A stretch of 53,532 nucleotides of DNA from Mycobacterium sp. E3198 (GTDB lineage Bacteria > Actinomycetota > Actinomycetes > Mycobacteriales > Mycobacteriaceae). Positions 38,301 through 47,961 of this stretch are shown piece by piece. Positions within the stretch are counted from its first letter, which is position 1; each line of letters starts with the position of its first letter. The notes under the pieces are model-generated. The model made no database searches, was not told the origin of the DNA, and saw nothing but the letters and a program-made list of their open reading frames with translations. The stretch lies in NCBI RefSeq assembly GCF_001667015.1, contig NZ_LZIS01000023.1, positions 1 to 53,532 of the forward strand, written 5' to 3'. Made by a program: the position numbers and the translations under genes.

Positions 38301-40151
38301 ATGGGGGTCCGCGCGCTCTACGGCGCATCGCTGTCACCCGACGCGACCGCGTTCGCCCACCTCGTCGACGACGGCGGCTATCCCCATGCGGTGCAGCGCT
38401 TCCTGCACGGCCGCCAGTTCAGCGCGCCGCGCAACGTCGAACTGCCGGTGCGGGGCCCGGTCTCGCGGGTCATCCACTCCGCCGACGGTCACTGGCTGGC
38501 CTGCGAGGTCGCCCCCGAGGGCGGCACCCGCCGCCAGATCTGGGTCGTCACCACCGATCCCGAGGACCGGATGGCCTGGCGCGCCGACCGCGGACAGGAC
38601 GGGACCGCCGAGCTGATCGGGTGGGACGGCACCCGGATCGCGGCCATCCTGACGGGCGAGGACGGGGTAGGGCAGTCGTGCCTGATCGATCCGGCCGACG
38701 GCGACTGCACCGTGCTGGACCGCCGCTCCGGCGCCCGGCTCGTCGACGCGTGGGCGGGCGCGTCCCTGATCCGGGTCGGGCCGCGCGGCTACCAGGAAAT
38801 GGTCATGTTGCACGGGAACACCGAAATCGCGCTGTTGCCTTCGGATCCCGGGTCGGTGACGGCCCACGGCGCGATCCTCGACGATCACCATCCCCGCCGC
38901 CTGCGCTACGGCCCGACCGGCGAACTGACCAGGCTGTACAACCCCGGCGTGGGCGCCGACGGCTACTTCCGCGCGCTGCTCATCAGCGACAACGGCTGCG
39001 AACACGCCCGGCTGCTCGAGGTGATCGTGACGCTGGACGGCGTGAGCTACTTCGTGGTGGCCGAGCGCCCCGACTGCGATCTCGACGAGTTCGCCGTCAG
39101 CGCCGACATGTCCACCGTCGCACTGCTGTGGAACCTGAAGGGCCGCAGCGAGTTACAGATCCTCGATCACACCGACTACACGCTGGCCGATCCCATTCCG
39201 CTGCCGGGCGACGTCGCGGGCGAGTTGTCGCTGAGCGCCGGCGGATCGCTGGTGGCGATGACCGTGCAGGGTCCGGCGATGCCGCGCACCGTCGAGCTGG
39301 TCGACCCGCGCACCGGCGAATGGCAACTCGTGGATCGCGAACCCAGCCGCGGCCCGCTCGCCAGGGGCCGGTCCGCGCGGCCGACGCTGGAGACGGTCCC
39401 CGCGCGCGACGGGCTGAACCTGCAGTCGTGGCTGTACCGGGCGGCCGAAACCGGCCCCCGCGCAGGCGCTTTGGTGTATCTGCACGGCGGCCCGGAAGGG
39501 CAGGCCCGGCCCGATTACAGCGAAATCTTCCCGGAGTTGCTCAACGCCGGAATCAGCGTGCTGACGCCGAACGTGCGCGGCTCGGGCGGGCTGGGCCGCA
39601 CCTTCGTGCACGCCGACAACAAGGAGAAGCGGTTCGCGGCCATCGATGACGTCGCCGACTGCGTGCGCTTCCTGGTGGACAACGCGGTGGCCGAACCGAG
39701 CCGAATCGCCTGCGCGGGCTGGTCCTACGGCGGCTACCTCACGATGGCGGCCATGACGTTCCACCCTGAGTTGTTCGCCGCGGGCATCACCATCTGCGGG
39801 ATGAGCGACCTGACCACGTTCTACCGCCACACCGAGCCGTGGATCGCCGACGCCGCCTACCCGGAGTACGGGCACCCGGTCTACGACCGCGAACTGCTCG
39901 AGCGGCTGTCGCCGCTGCGCCGGGTGGACGCGCTGACCGCGCCGCTGCTCGTGGTGCACGGCGCGCGCGACACCAACGTCCCGGTCAGCGAATCCGAGCA
40001 GATCGTCGCGGCGCTGCGGCGGGCCGGTCGCGACGTGCGCTACCTGTTGTTCGCCGACGACGGCCACGAGATCGTCAAGCGCGAGAACCACGAGGCGCTG
40101 GCCGCGGCGATGACCGGCTGGCTGACCGAGGCGTTCGCCCGGCGCGGCTAG
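38301..40151 (+). CDS. S9-family (prolyl oligopeptidase-type) serine peptidase
   Basis: 616 residues. An N-terminal beta-propeller (~1-350) covers a C-terminal alpha/beta-hydrolase domain. The triad is Ser475 (GWSYGG), Asp557 (HGARDTNVP) and His589 (DDGHEI), with the oxyanion stretch YLHGGPEGQARP. Such peptidases cut short peptides or acylated amino acids. There is no signal peptide, so it is cytoplasmic. ATG 38301 begins 2 bp after the rhomboid-like stop. The specific substrate is not predictable. Confidence 0.9.
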   Translation: MGVRALYGASLSPDATAFAHLVDDGGYPHAVQRFLHGRQFSAPRNVELPVRGPVSRVIHSADGHWLACEVAPEGGTRRQIWVVTTDPEDRMAWRADRGQDGTAELIGWDGTRIAAILTGEDGVGQSCLIDPADGDCTVLDRRSGARLVDAWAGASLIRVGPRGYQEMVMLHGNTEIALLPSDPGSVTAHGAILDDHHPRRLRYGPTGELTRLYNPGVGADGYFRALLISDNGCEHARLLEVIVTLDGVSYFVVAERPDCDLDEFAVSADMSTVALLWNLKGRSELQILDHTDYTLADPIPLPGDVAGELSLSAGGSLVAMTVQGPAMPRTVELVDPRTGEWQLVDREPSRGPLARGRSARPTLETVPARDGLNLQSWLYRAAETGPRAGALVYLHGGPEGQARPDYSEIFPELLNAGISVLTPNVRGSGGLGRTFVHADNKEKRFAAIDDVADCVRFLVDNAVAEPSRIACAGWSYGGYLTMAAMTFHPELFAAGITICGMSDLTTFYRHTEPWIADAAYPEYGHPVYDRELLERLSPLRRVDALTAPLLVVHGARDTNVPVSESEQIVAALRRAGRDVRYLLFADDGHEIVKRENHEALAAAMTGWLTEAFARRG

Positions 40152-40171
40152 GGCATGGAATGCTTGCGGTG

Positions 40172-41593
40172 ATGCGGCATTACTACAGTGTTGACGCCAT
40201 CCGCGACGCCGAAGCTCCGCTGTTGGCCAGCCTGCCCGACGGCGCGCTGATGCGGCGCGCGGCGTTCGGGCTGGCGACGCAGATCCTCGCCGAGCTGACC
40301 GTCCGGGCGGGCGGGGTCGCCGGGCGGCAGGTGTGCGCGGTCGTCGGCTCGGGGGACAACGGCGGTGACGCGCTGTGGGCGGCGACCTTCGCGCGCCGCC
40401 GCGGCGCGGCCGCCGACGCGGTGCTGCTCAACCCCGAGCGAACCCACCGCAAGGCGCTGGCCGCGTTCCGCAAGGCCGGCGGCCGCGTCGTCGAAAGCGT
40501 CTCGCCGACAACCGATCTCGTCATCGACGGGGTGGTGGGCATCTCCGGTTCGGGTCCGCTGCGGCCGGCGGCGGCCGAGGTGTTCGCCGCGGTGGACAAC
40601 GCGGGCATCCCCGTCGTCGCCGTCGACATCCCCAGCGGTATCGACGTGGCGACCGGGGCCATCACCGGCCCCGCGGTGCGCGCCGCGCTGACCGTCACCT
40701 TCGGCGGGCTCAAACCCGTGCACGCGCTGGCCGATTGCGGGCGCGTCGAATTGATCGACATCGGCCTGGACCTCCCGAAGACCGACGTGTTGGGTTTCGA
40801 GGCCGCCGACGTGCTCGCGCGCTGGCCGGTGCCCGGCCCGCACGACGACAAATACACCCAGGGCGTGACCGGGGTGATGGCCGGCTCGTCGACCTATCCC
40901 GGCGCGGCGGTGCTGTGCACCGGCGCCGCCGTCGCCGCCCATTCCGGCATGGTTCGCTACGCCGGCAGCGCGCACACGCAGGTCCTGGCGCAGTGGCCCG
41001 AGGTGATCGCGTCGCCCACCCCGGCGGCGGCCGGGCGGGTGCAGTCCTGGGTCGTCGGGCCCGGATTGGGCACCGACGAGGCCGGGGCCGCGGCGCTGTG
41101 GTTCGCGCTGGACACCGACCTGCCGGTGATCGTCGACGCCGACGCGCTGACCATCCTGGCGGCCCACCCCGAACTGGTCGTCAACCGCAGCGCGCCGACG
41201 GTGCTGACCCCGCATGCCGGTGAATTCGCGCGCTTGGCGGGCAACCCGCCGGGGGACGACCGCGTCGGCGCGTGCCGCAAGCTGGCCGACACGTTCGGCG
41301 CGACGGTACTGCTCAAGGGGAACGTGACGATCATCGCCGACCCCGGCGGCCCGGTGTACCTGAATCCCGCCGGCCAGTCCTGGGCAGCCACCGCCGGGTC
41401 CGGCGACGTGCTGTCCGGGATGATCGGCGCGCTGCTGGCGTCGGGGTTGCCGGCCGCCGAGGCCGCCGCGGCCGCGGCCTTCGTGCACGCGCGCGCGGCG
41501 GCGCTGTCCGCCGCCGACCCGGGCCCCGGTGAGGCGCCGACGTCGTCGTCGCGGATCGTCCCGCACATCCGGGCCGCCCTGGCCGCCCTGTAG
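40172..41593 (+). CDS. nnr: bifunctional NAD(P)H-hydrate epimerase / ADP-dependent dehydratase
   Basis: 473 residues. The N-terminal YjeF domain (VVGSGDNGGDALWAATFARRRG, seen in part; VDIPSGIDVATG) epimerises damaged NAD(P)H hydrate. The C-terminal ribokinase-like domain (VIVDADALTILA, LTPHAGEFARL, ATAGSGDVLSGMIGALLA) dehydrates it using ADP. Together they repair hydrated NADH and NADPH. Another ATG four codons upstream (40160) is possible. Equivalent to Rv3433c, and as there it lies just upstream of gadB. Confidence 0.95.
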   Translation: MRHYYSVDAIRDAEAPLLASLPDGALMRRAAFGLATQILAELTVRAGGVAGRQVCAVVGSGDNGGDALWAATFARRRGAAADAVLLNPERTHRKALAAFRKAGGRVVESVSPTTDLVIDGVVGISGSGPLRPAAAEVFAAVDNAGIPVVAVDIPSGIDVATGAITGPAVRAALTVTFGGLKPVHALADCGRVELIDIGLDLPKTDVLGFEAADVLARWPVPGPHDDKYTQGVTGVMAGSSTYPGAAVLCTGAAVAAHSGMVRYAGSAHTQVLAQWPEVIASPTPAAAGRVQSWVVGPGLGTDEAGAAALWFALDTDLPVIVDADALTILAAHPELVVNRSAPTVLTPHAGEFARLAGNPPGDDRVGACRKLADTFGATVLLKGNVTIIADPGGPVYLNPAGQSWAATAGSGDVLSGMIGALLASGLPAAEAAAAAAFVHARAAALSAADPGPGEAPTSSSRIVPHIRAALAAL

Positions 41594-41610
41594 CAACGGA
41601 AGGAACCCCA

Positions 41611-42993
41611 GTGCCACAACACCCGTCCATGCCCGCCCACTCGATCGCGCCCGCCTACACCGGTCGCCTGTTCACCGCGCCCGTACCGGCGCTGCGGCTG
41701 CCCGACGAGTCGATGGACCCGGACGCCGCGTACCGCTTCATCCACGACGAGCTGATGCTCGACGGCAGCTCGCGGCTCAACCTGGCCACGTTCGTGACGA
41801 CGTGGATGGATCCCGAGGCCGGCAAGCTGATGGCCGAGACGTTCGACAAGAACATGATCGACAAGGACGAATACCCGGCCACCGCGGCGATCGAGCAGCG
41901 CTGCGTGTGCATGGTGGCCGACCTGTTTCACGCCGACGGGCTGAGCGACCAGGACCCGTCCAGCGCCTGCGGCGTTTCCACGATCGGTTCCAGCGAGGCG
42001 GTGATGCTGGGCGGCCTCGCGATGAAGTGGCGGTGGCGCGAAAAGGTCGGAAAGGGTTGGGAGAAGCGCGCTCCCAACCTGGTGATGGGCTCCAACGTCC
42101 AGGTGGTCTGGGAGAAGTTCTGCCGCTACTTCGACGTCGAACCGCGGTATCTGCCGATGGAGGAGGGTCGCTACGTCATCACCCCCGAGCAGGTCCTCGA
42201 CGCCGTCGACGAGGACACCATCGGGGTGGTGGCGATCCTCGGCACCACCTACACCGGCGAGCTCGAACCGATCGCCGACATCTGCGCGGCGCTGGACAGG
42301 CTGGCCGCCGGCGGCGGCGTGGACGTTCCGGTGCACGTCGACGCCGCCAGCGGGGGATTCGTGGTGCCCTTCCTGCACCCCGAGCTGAAGTGGGATTTCC
42401 GGTTGCCGCGGGTGGTGTCGATCAACGTCAGCGGCCACAAGTACGGGCTGACCTACCCGGGCGTCGGGTTCGTCGTCTGGCGCAGCAAGGAGTATCTGCC
42501 CGAAGACCTGGTGTTCCACGTGAACTACCTGGGCGGCGACATGCCGACCTTCACACTGAACTTCTCCCGCCCCGGCAACCAGGTGGTCGGCCAGTACTAC
42601 AACTTCCTGCGGCTGGGCCGCGAGGGCTACACGCAGGTGATGCAGACGCTGTCCTCGACCGCGCGCTGGCTGGGCGAGCAGCTGCGCGACGGCGAACATT
42701 GCGAGCTGATCTCCGACGGTTCGGCCATCCCGGTGGTCAGCTTCCGGCTGGCCAAGGACCGCGGCTACACCGAGTTCGACGTCTCGCACGAGTTGCGCGG
42801 CTACGGCTGGCAGGTGCCCGCCTACACCATGCCCGACAACGCCACCGACGTCTCGGTGCTGCGCATCGTGGTGCGCGAGGGACTCTCCGCCGACCTGGCC
42901 CGGGCGCTGCACGACGACGCCCGCAGCGCGCTGGCGTCGCTGGACAAGCTCAAGCCCGGCGGGCACTACGACGCCCAGCACTTTGCGCACTAA
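41611..42993 (+). CDS. gadB: glutamate decarboxylase
   Basis: 460 residues. A PLP enzyme converting glutamate to GABA and CO2, consuming a proton. Family motifs are IGSSEAVMLGG, HVDAASGGF with the cofactor Asp, and SVSGHKYG-type INVSGHKYGLTYPG with Schiff-base Lys277. It may serve acid tolerance or a GABA shunt. The start is GTG 41611, 17 bp after nnr, behind GGAAGGA. Equivalent to Rv3432c. Confidence 0.96.
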   Translation: MPQHPSMPAHSIAPAYTGRLFTAPVPALRLPDESMDPDAAYRFIHDELMLDGSSRLNLATFVTTWMDPEAGKLMAETFDKNMIDKDEYPATAAIEQRCVCMVADLFHADGLSDQDPSSACGVSTIGSSEAVMLGGLAMKWRWREKVGKGWEKRAPNLVMGSNVQVVWEKFCRYFDVEPRYLPMEEGRYVITPEQVLDAVDEDTIGVVAILGTTYTGELEPIADICAALDRLAAGGGVDVPVHVDAASGGFVVPFLHPELKWDFRLPRVVSINVSGHKYGLTYPGVGFVVWRSKEYLPEDLVFHVNYLGGDMPTFTLNFSRPGNQVVGQYYNFLRLGREGYTQVMQTLSSTARWLGEQLRDGEHCELISDGSAIPVVSFRLAKDRGYTEFDVSHELRGYGWQVPAYTMPDNATDVSVLRIVVREGLSADLARALHDDARSALASLDKLKPGGHYDAQHFAH

Positions 42994-43033
42994 GGGGTAT
43001 GGCGATGAACACACGTGCCTCTGAAACCTAATA

Positions 43034-43066
43034 AAAAGGAGTAATCTCCTCTAAAAGGAGGACTCC
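43034..43066 (+). promoter_or_regulatory. operator-like repeats over the ribosome site of the regulator gene
   Basis: AAAAGGAG occurs at 43034-43041 and 43053-43060, 19 bp apart (about two turns). Each begins a small inverted repeat: AGGAG-TAAT-CTCCT (43037-43050) and AGGAG-GA-CTCC (43056-43066). The second includes the AGGAGG ribosome site. The layout suggests autoregulation by the adjacent HTH protein. Confidence 0.55.
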
Positions 43067-43699
43067 ATGCGGGACGGCGAGCGCGGGACGCGCACTCGGG
43101 TGCTTCGGTTGGTGCGGGAACGCGGCGGTGCGGTCGACGCGTCCGAGCTCGCCGAGCGGATCGGGCTGCACGTCACCACGGTGCGTTTCCACCTGGACGC
43201 GTTGTGCGACGAGGGCGCCGTCGCCCGGACCCGCATCGCGCCCAGCGGCGTCGGTCGTCCCCGCACCGGGTACGTCGCGGTTGCCGACCGGCTGGACTAT
43301 CAGAGCCTCGCCGAGATCCTGGCGCTCGAGCTGGGCGACACGACGCACACGCGGCGGCGCCGCGCCGAACGCGCGGGACGACGCTGGGCCGCGCGGATCG
43401 CCGCGCATTCACCGAGCGAGGCCCGCGAATCGATCGACCGACCGGAGGCCATGGTCGCCGACGTGTTCGACCGAATGGGGTTCGCCCCCGACGTCGACCG
43501 GACCGCGCGCGGACGGCAGCGGGCCATCCGCCTGCGCGCCTGCCCGGTGCGCGACCTGGCCAGGGCCCACCCCGAGGTCGGGTGTGCGCTGCACCTGGGC
43601 CTGCTGCGGGGTCTGCTGGCCGGTGCCGAGGTCGACGCGGAACTGGAGCCGTTCGTCGAGCCCGAACTGTGCGTCGCCAGGGTGATCGCCCATGACTGA
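43067..43699 (+). CDS. SufR-like winged-helix regulator with probable Fe-S site
   Basis: 210 residues. The N-terminal winged helix (LRLVRERGGAVDASELAERIGLHVTTVRFHLDAL, seen in part) is ArsR/SufR-like. The C-terminal half has three cysteines spaced C-x13-C-x28-C (CPVRDLARAHPEVGC...ELC). SufR regulators coordinate a [4Fe-4S] cluster with a very similar spacing (C-x12-C-x27-C, from memory). It could sense iron, oxygen or NO. The stop overlaps the start of the truncated haemoglobin gene by 8 bp, which implies it controls that gene. Confidence 0.8.
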   Translation: MRDGERGTRTRVLRLVRERGGAVDASELAERIGLHVTTVRFHLDALCDEGAVARTRIAPSGVGRPRTGYVAVADRLDYQSLAEILALELGDTTHTRRRRAERAGRRWAARIAAHSPSEARESIDRPEAMVADVFDRMGFAPDVDRTARGRQRAIRLRACPVRDLARAHPEVGCALHLGLLRGLLAGAEVDAELEPFVEPELCVARVIAHD

Positions 43700-44096
43700 C
43701 TTGGCCTGCCGCGCCGACGTCGAGCAACTGCTGCGCCGCTTCTACGGGCGGGTGCTGACCGACGACGTGCTCCGCGAACCGTTCGCCGACGTGCGGGCCA
43801 GGGGTCTGGAAGCACACCTGCCGGTGATGTGCGATTTCTGGGAGACGGTGCTGTTTCGCGCCGGGCTGTACCGGGGCAGCGCGCTGAACGCACACCGGCG
43901 CGTCGGTGACCGGATACCGCTGGCCGGTCACCACTTCGTCCGCTGGCTCACCGCATGGAACGAGACCGTGGACGAGATGTATCGCGGGCCGGTGGCCGAG
44001 CATGCGAAGGTTCAGGCCTCCCGGATCGCCTGGGCCATGCACCGCCGGTTGACGGGCGGTGATGCGCCCCAGCTCGACGCCCTGTGTGTCCGTTGA
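43692..44096 (+). CDS. group III truncated haemoglobin
   Basis: 134 residues with the TrHb3 pattern: [19 protein letters not shown], then [16 protein letters not shown], then [26 protein letters not shown]. Group III globins bind haem and are linked to NO or reactive-species chemistry; the biochemical role is not firmly known. M. tuberculosis has group I and II but not group III, whereas some other mycobacteria have it (from memory). It is translationally coupled to a putative Fe-S regulator, so redox or NO control is likely. Confidence 0.87.
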   Translation: MTDLACRADVEQLLRRFYGRVLTDDVLREPFADVRARGLEAHLPVMCDFWETVLFRAGLYRGSALNAHRRVGDRIPLAGHHFVRWLTAWNETVDEMYRGPVAEHAKVQASRIAWAMHRRLTGGDAPQLDALCVR

Positions 44097-44142
44097 CACA
44101 GGTGCGGCTCGTGGATCGGCGCGCCCGAACGGTTCTGGGACA

Positions 44143-45318
44143 ATGGCGGGCGTGGTCGCTACGCCGATATCCCTGACGCCCGGCGTCCTCGCCGAGGCCG
44201 TCGTGGACCTGGGCGCCATCGCGCACAACGTGCGGGTGCTGCGCGAGCACGCCGGCGGCGCGCAGGTGATGGCCGTGGTCAAGGCCGACGGCTATGGCCA
44301 CGGCGCGACGCGGGTCGCCCGCGCCGCCCTGGCCGCCGGGGCGGCCGAGCTGGGCGTCGCCACCGTCGACGAGGCGCTGGCGCTGCGGGCCGCCGGCATC
44401 ACCGCGCCGGTGCTGGCGTGGCTGCACCCGCCCGGCATCGACTTCGCGGCGGCGCTGCTGGCCGATGTGGAGGTCGCCGTGTCCTCGGTGCGCCAGCTCG
44501 ACGAGGTGGCCGACGCGGTGCGCCGGACCGGGCGGACGGCCACGGTGACCGTCAAGGTGGACACGGGGCTGAACCGCAACGGGGTCGCCCCGGCGCGGTA
44601 TCCGGCGATGCTGAGCGCGCTGCGCGCCGCCGCCGCCGAGGACGCCATCCGGCTGCGGGGGCTGATGTCGCACATGGTGTACGCCGACCAGCCCGACAAC
44701 CCTATCAACGACGTTCAGGCCCAACGGCTTTCCGACATGCTGACGCTGGCGCGCACCGAGGGCGTGCGGTTCGAGGTCGCCCACCTGGCGAATTCGGCGG
44801 CCACCATGGCGCGGCCCGACCTGGCCTTCGACCTGGTGCGGCCCGGCATCGCCGTGTACGGCCTGAGCCCGGTGCCCGGGCTCGGCGACATGGGGCTGGT
44901 TCCGGCGATGACGGTGAAATGCCCCGTCGCGCTGGTGAAGTCGATTCGCGCCGGCGAGAGCGTGTCCTATGGCCATACCTGGACGGCGCAAACCGACACC
45001 ACCCTGGCGCTGCTGCCGATCGGCTACGCCGACGGCGTGTTCCGCTCGCTGGGCGGGCGCCTCGAGGTGCTGATCAACGGCAGGCGGCGGCCCGGCGCCG
45101 GCCGGATTTGCATGGACCAGTTCATGGTCGACTTGGGTCCCGGGCCGGTCGACGTGGCCGAGGGCGACGAGGCGATCCTGTTCGGCCCCGGCACCGGCGG
45201 CGAACCCACCGCCCAAGAGTGGGCCGACCTGCTCGGCACCATCCACTACGAAGTGGTCACCAGCCCCCGGGGGCGCATCACCAGAACCTATCGCGAGGCC
45301 GAAACCGTTGAGCGCTAA
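44143..45318 (+). CDS. alr: alanine racemase
   Basis: 391 residues. A PLP barrel enzyme making D-alanine for peptidoglycan. Lys47 ([10 protein letters not shown]) binds PLP, and Tyr276 (SVSYGHTW) is the second catalytic base. The C-terminal beta domain has [20 protein letters not shown] 44143 is chosen because homology begins soon after; in-frame codons from 44059 would overlap the haemoglobin gene. The 3' end overlaps the hydrolase gene by 11 bp. Confidence 0.96.
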   Translation: MAGVVATPISLTPGVLAEAVVDLGAIAHNVRVLREHAGGAQVMAVVKADGYGHGATRVARAALAAGAAELGVATVDEALALRAAGITAPVLAWLHPPGIDFAAALLADVEVAVSSVRQLDEVADAVRRTGRTATVTVKVDTGLNRNGVAPARYPAMLSALRAAAAEDAIRLRGLMSHMVYADQPDNPINDVQAQRLSDMLTLARTEGVRFEVAHLANSAATMARPDLAFDLVRPGIAVYGLSPVPGLGDMGLVPAMTVKCPVALVKSIRAGESVSYGHTWTAQTDTTLALLPIGYADGVFRSLGGRLEVLINGRRRPGAGRICMDQFMVDLGPGPVDVAEGDEAILFGPGTGGEPTAQEWADLLGTIHYEVVTSPRGRITRTYREAETVER

Positions 45319-46423
45319 GAGGGCCCGCAGGCGCCAGCGGGGCAGGGCCTGGCTTGCGGGAGGCGCCGGGGTGACCGCCGTCGCCACCATCGTCGGAGCC
45401 TCCGCCCGCCGGTCGATGACCCAGCGCGCCACCGCCCTCGAAGACCCTTATGCCGACGAGGATTTCGAGCGGATCGACCACGACCGCGCCTACGTGGTGA
45501 CCACCCCCGACGGGGTGCCGCTGGCGGTCCGCGAGGCCGGGCCGGTGGACGCGCACGTGACCATGGTCTTCGTCCACGGCTTCTGTCTGCGCATGGGCGC
45601 CTTCCATTTTCAGAGGACCCGCCTGCCCAACCGGTTGGGTGCGCCCGTCCGGATGGTGTTCTACGACCAGCGCGGGCACGGGCGCTCCGGCGCGGGCGAG
45701 CCCGAGACCTACACGCTGACCCAACTGGGCGAGGACCTGGAAAGCGTGCTGACCGAGGTCGGCCCCCGCGGGGTGGTCGTGCTGGTCGGCCATTCGATGG
45801 GTGGCATGACGGTGCTGTCGCACGCCCGTCAGTTCCCCGAGCAGTACGGCGGCCGGATCGTCGGCGCCGCGATCATTTCCTCCGCGGCCGAAGGGGTTAC
45901 CCGGTCCCCGCTGGGCGAGATCCTGAAAAATCCCGCGCTGGACGCGTTTCGGTTCACCGCCCGCTCGGCGCCCAAGCTGATGCACCGCGGCCGCAACGTG
46001 TCGCGCTCGCTGATCGGACCGATCCTGCGCGCCGCGTCCTACAGCGACCTGCAGGTCAGCCGGAGCCTGGACGCGTTCTCGCAACGGATGATGAACGGCA
46101 CCCCGATCGACACCATGGTGGGCTTCCTCGACGCCCTGGAAAAGCACGACGAAACCGCCGGGCTGTGGACGCTGCTCAAGGTGCCCACCCTCGTCGCGTG
46201 CGGGGACCACGACCTGCTCACCCCGGACGAATACTCGCGGAAGATGGCGGCCTCGCTGCCGCGCTCCGAGTTGGTCATCGTCAGCGGCGCAAGCCACCTG
46301 GCGCTGCTGGACAAGCCGGAGGCCATCAACGACGGGCTGGTCCGGCTGGTGCACCGCTCCGTGCCGGGCAAGTGGACGCTGCGGTACCGGCGACTCAAGC
46401 AACGGTTGCGGCGCCATGGTTGA
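45308..46423 (+). CDS. membrane-anchored alpha/beta hydrolase
   Basis: 371 residues. The N-terminus is highly basic ([15 protein letters not shown]) followed by a hydrophobic stretch ([11 protein letters not shown]), likely a membrane anchor or signal. The hydrolase domain has FVHGFCLRM, nucleophile Ser in GHSMGG, Asp in CGDHDLLTP and His in [12 protein letters not shown]. Substrate unknown; esterase or lipase activity is inferred. TTG 45308 overlaps alr. It also overlaps tsaE by 8 bp, so this whole block is one tight operon. Confidence 0.88.
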   Translation: MSAKRARRRQRGRAWLAGGAGVTAVATIVGASARRSMTQRATALEDPYADEDFERIDHDRAYVVTTPDGVPLAVREAGPVDAHVTMVFVHGFCLRMGAFHFQRTRLPNRLGAPVRMVFYDQRGHGRSGAGEPETYTLTQLGEDLESVLTEVGPRGVVVLVGHSMGGMTVLSHARQFPEQYGGRIVGAAIISSAAEGVTRSPLGEILKNPALDAFRFTARSAPKLMHRGRNVSRSLIGPILRAASYSDLQVSRSLDAFSQRMMNGTPIDTMVGFLDALEKHDETAGLWTLLKVPTLVACGDHDLLTPDEYSRKMAASLPRSELVIVSGASHLALLDKPEAINDGLVRLVHRSVPGKWTLRYRRLKQRLRRHG

Positions 46424-46880
46424 GCCCGGCGGCACGGCCACGTGCGAGCGCGTCGAGGACACCGTCGCGTTGGGCTCGCGGCTCGGCCGGGAGCTGCGGG
46501 CCGGCGACGTCGTGGTGCTCTCCGGCCCGCTCGGCGCCGGAAAAACGGTGCTGGCCAAGGGGATTGCCGCGGCGATGGACGTCGACGGGCCCGTCACGTC
46601 GCCGTCGTACGTGCTGGCCCGGGTGCACCCGCCGCGGCGGTCCGGCGCGCCGGCGATGATCCACGTCGACATGTACCGGCTCCTCGACCAGGGCCGCGCC
46701 GACCTGCTGGGTGAGCTCGACTCCCTGGACCTGGACACCGAGCTCGACGACGCGGTCGTCGTCGTCGAGTGGGGCGAGGGGCTCGCCGAACGCCTCGCCG
46801 AGCGGCACCTCGACATCCGGCTGGAACGGGTTAGCCACTCCGACGTGCGGATCGCCACCTGGGAATGGGGTCGGCCGTGA
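46416..46880 (+). CDS. tsaE: tRNA t6A biosynthesis ATPase TsaE
   Basis: 154 residues with Walker A GPLGAGKT and the SPSYVLARVH and VEWGEGL signatures. TsaE drives the TsaB-TsaD complex in making N6-threonylcarbamoyl-adenosine at position 37 of ANN-decoding tRNAs. Its gene overlaps the hydrolase upstream and tsaB downstream. Confidence 0.95.
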   Translation: MVEPGGTATCERVEDTVALGSRLGRELRAGDVVVLSGPLGAGKTVLAKGIAAAMDVDGPVTSPSYVLARVHPPRRSGAPAMIHVDMYRLLDQGRADLLGELDSLDLDTELDDAVVVVEWGEGLAERLAERHLDIRLERVSHSDVRIATWEWGRP

Positions 46881-47497
46881 CTCTCATTCTCGCCCTGGAC
46901 ACTTCGACCCCGGCCGTGACGGCCGGCGTCGTACGGCTGCCCGATCAGGTGCTGGCCGAGCGGGTCACCGTCGACGCCCGCGCCCACGCCGAGCGGCTGA
47001 CGCCCAACGTTGTGGCCGCCCTCGCCGACGCCGCCCTGACGATGGCCGACCTCGACGCCGTCGTCGTCGGTTGCGGACCTGGCCCGTTCACCGGGCTGCG
47101 GGCCGGGATGGCGACGGCCGCCGCCTACGGCCACGCGCTGGGCATCCCGGTGCACGGGGTGTGCAGCCTGGACGCCATCGGGGTGCGCACCGGCGGCGAC
47201 GTCCTGGTGGTCACCGACGCCCGCCGCCGCGAGGTCTACTGGGCCCGCTACCGCGACGGCGTGCGCACGGACGGCCCGGGGGTCGACGCCCCCGCCGAGG
47301 TCGACCCCGGACCGGCGCGGGCGGTGGCCGGCTCGCCCGACCACGCGGCGCTGTTCGGGCTGCCCGTCTGCGGGCCCGTCCACCCGACGCCGGCCGGGCT
47401 CGTCGCGGCGGTACCCGACTGGTCGGAGCGCCCGCTGCCGCTCGTCGCGTTCTATCTCCGCCGCCCCGACGCCAAACCCCTGGCGGCCCCCCGGTGA
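46877..47497 (+). CDS. tsaB: tRNA t6A biosynthesis protein TsaB
   Basis: 206 residues of the ASKHA fold ([37 protein letters not shown], seen in part), lacking the His metal site of TsaD. It forms the heterodimer platform for t6A synthesis. GTG 46877 overlaps the tsaE stop by 4 bp; ATG 46865 would overlap further and is less likely. The C-terminus overlaps rimI. Confidence 0.95.
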   Translation: MTLILALDTSTPAVTAGVVRLPDQVLAERVTVDARAHAERLTPNVVAALADAALTMADLDAVVVGCGPGPFTGLRAGMATAAAYGHALGIPVHGVCSLDAIGVRTGGDVLVVTDARRREVYWARYRDGVRTDGPGVDAPAEVDPGPARAVAGSPDHAALFGLPVCGPVHPTPAGLVAAVPDWSERPLPLVAFYLRRPDAKPLAAPR

Positions 47498-47961
47498 TGG
47501 CCTGCAGCGAGCCTGTGACGATCGGCGCGCTGACGTCCGCCGACGCGCGGCGCTGCGCCGAGCTGGAGGCGCTGCTGTTCCCGGGCGACGACCCGTGGCC
47601 CGCGGTCGCGTTCAACCGCGAACTGGCCGCCAAGCACAACCACTACGTGGCCGCCCGCGCGGGCGGCGCGCTGGTCGGCTACGCCGGCATCTCGCGGCTG
47701 GGCCGCACCCCGCCGTTCGAGTACGAGGTGCACACCATCGGGGTGGACCCGGCCTATCAGGGCCGGGGCATCGGCCGCCGGTTGCTCGACGAGCTGCTCG
47801 CCTTCGCCGACGGCGGCGCCGTCTACCTCGAGGTGCGCACCGACAACGAGGCGGCCATCGCGCTGTACCGCAGCACCGGGTTCGAGCAGATCGGCCTGCG
47901 CCGCCGCTACTACCGGGTCAGCGGCGCCGACGCCTATACGATGCGGCGGGAAGCGCTATGA
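47494..47961 (+). CDS. rimI: ribosomal-protein-alanine N-acetyltransferase (GNAT)
   Basis: 155 residues from GTG 47494 (or 154 from ATG 47497). It is a GNAT fold with the acetyl-CoA loop [19 protein letters not shown] and the C-terminal [22 protein letters not shown]. RimI acetylates the N-terminus of ribosomal protein S18 and probably others. It lies between tsaB and tsaD, as in other actinobacteria, with overlaps at both ends. Confidence 0.95.
   Translation: MMACSEPVTIGALTSADARRCAELEALLFPGDDPWPAVAFNRELAAKHNHYVAARAGGALVGYAGISRLGRTPPFEYEVHTIGVDPAYQGRGIGRRLLDELLAFADGGAVYLEVRTDNEAAIALYRSTGFEQIGLRRRYYRVSGADAYTMRREAL

Noticed and set aside
40957..43014. Long minus-strand open frame opposite nnr and gadB
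   Set aside because: Both genes on the plus strand are unmistakable; the antisense translation is low-complexity with no ribosome site or motif.
45278..47383. Long minus-strand open frame opposite the hydrolase and tsa genes
   Set aside because: The plus-strand genes overlap end to end and carry all family motifs. The antisense frame is a composition artefact.
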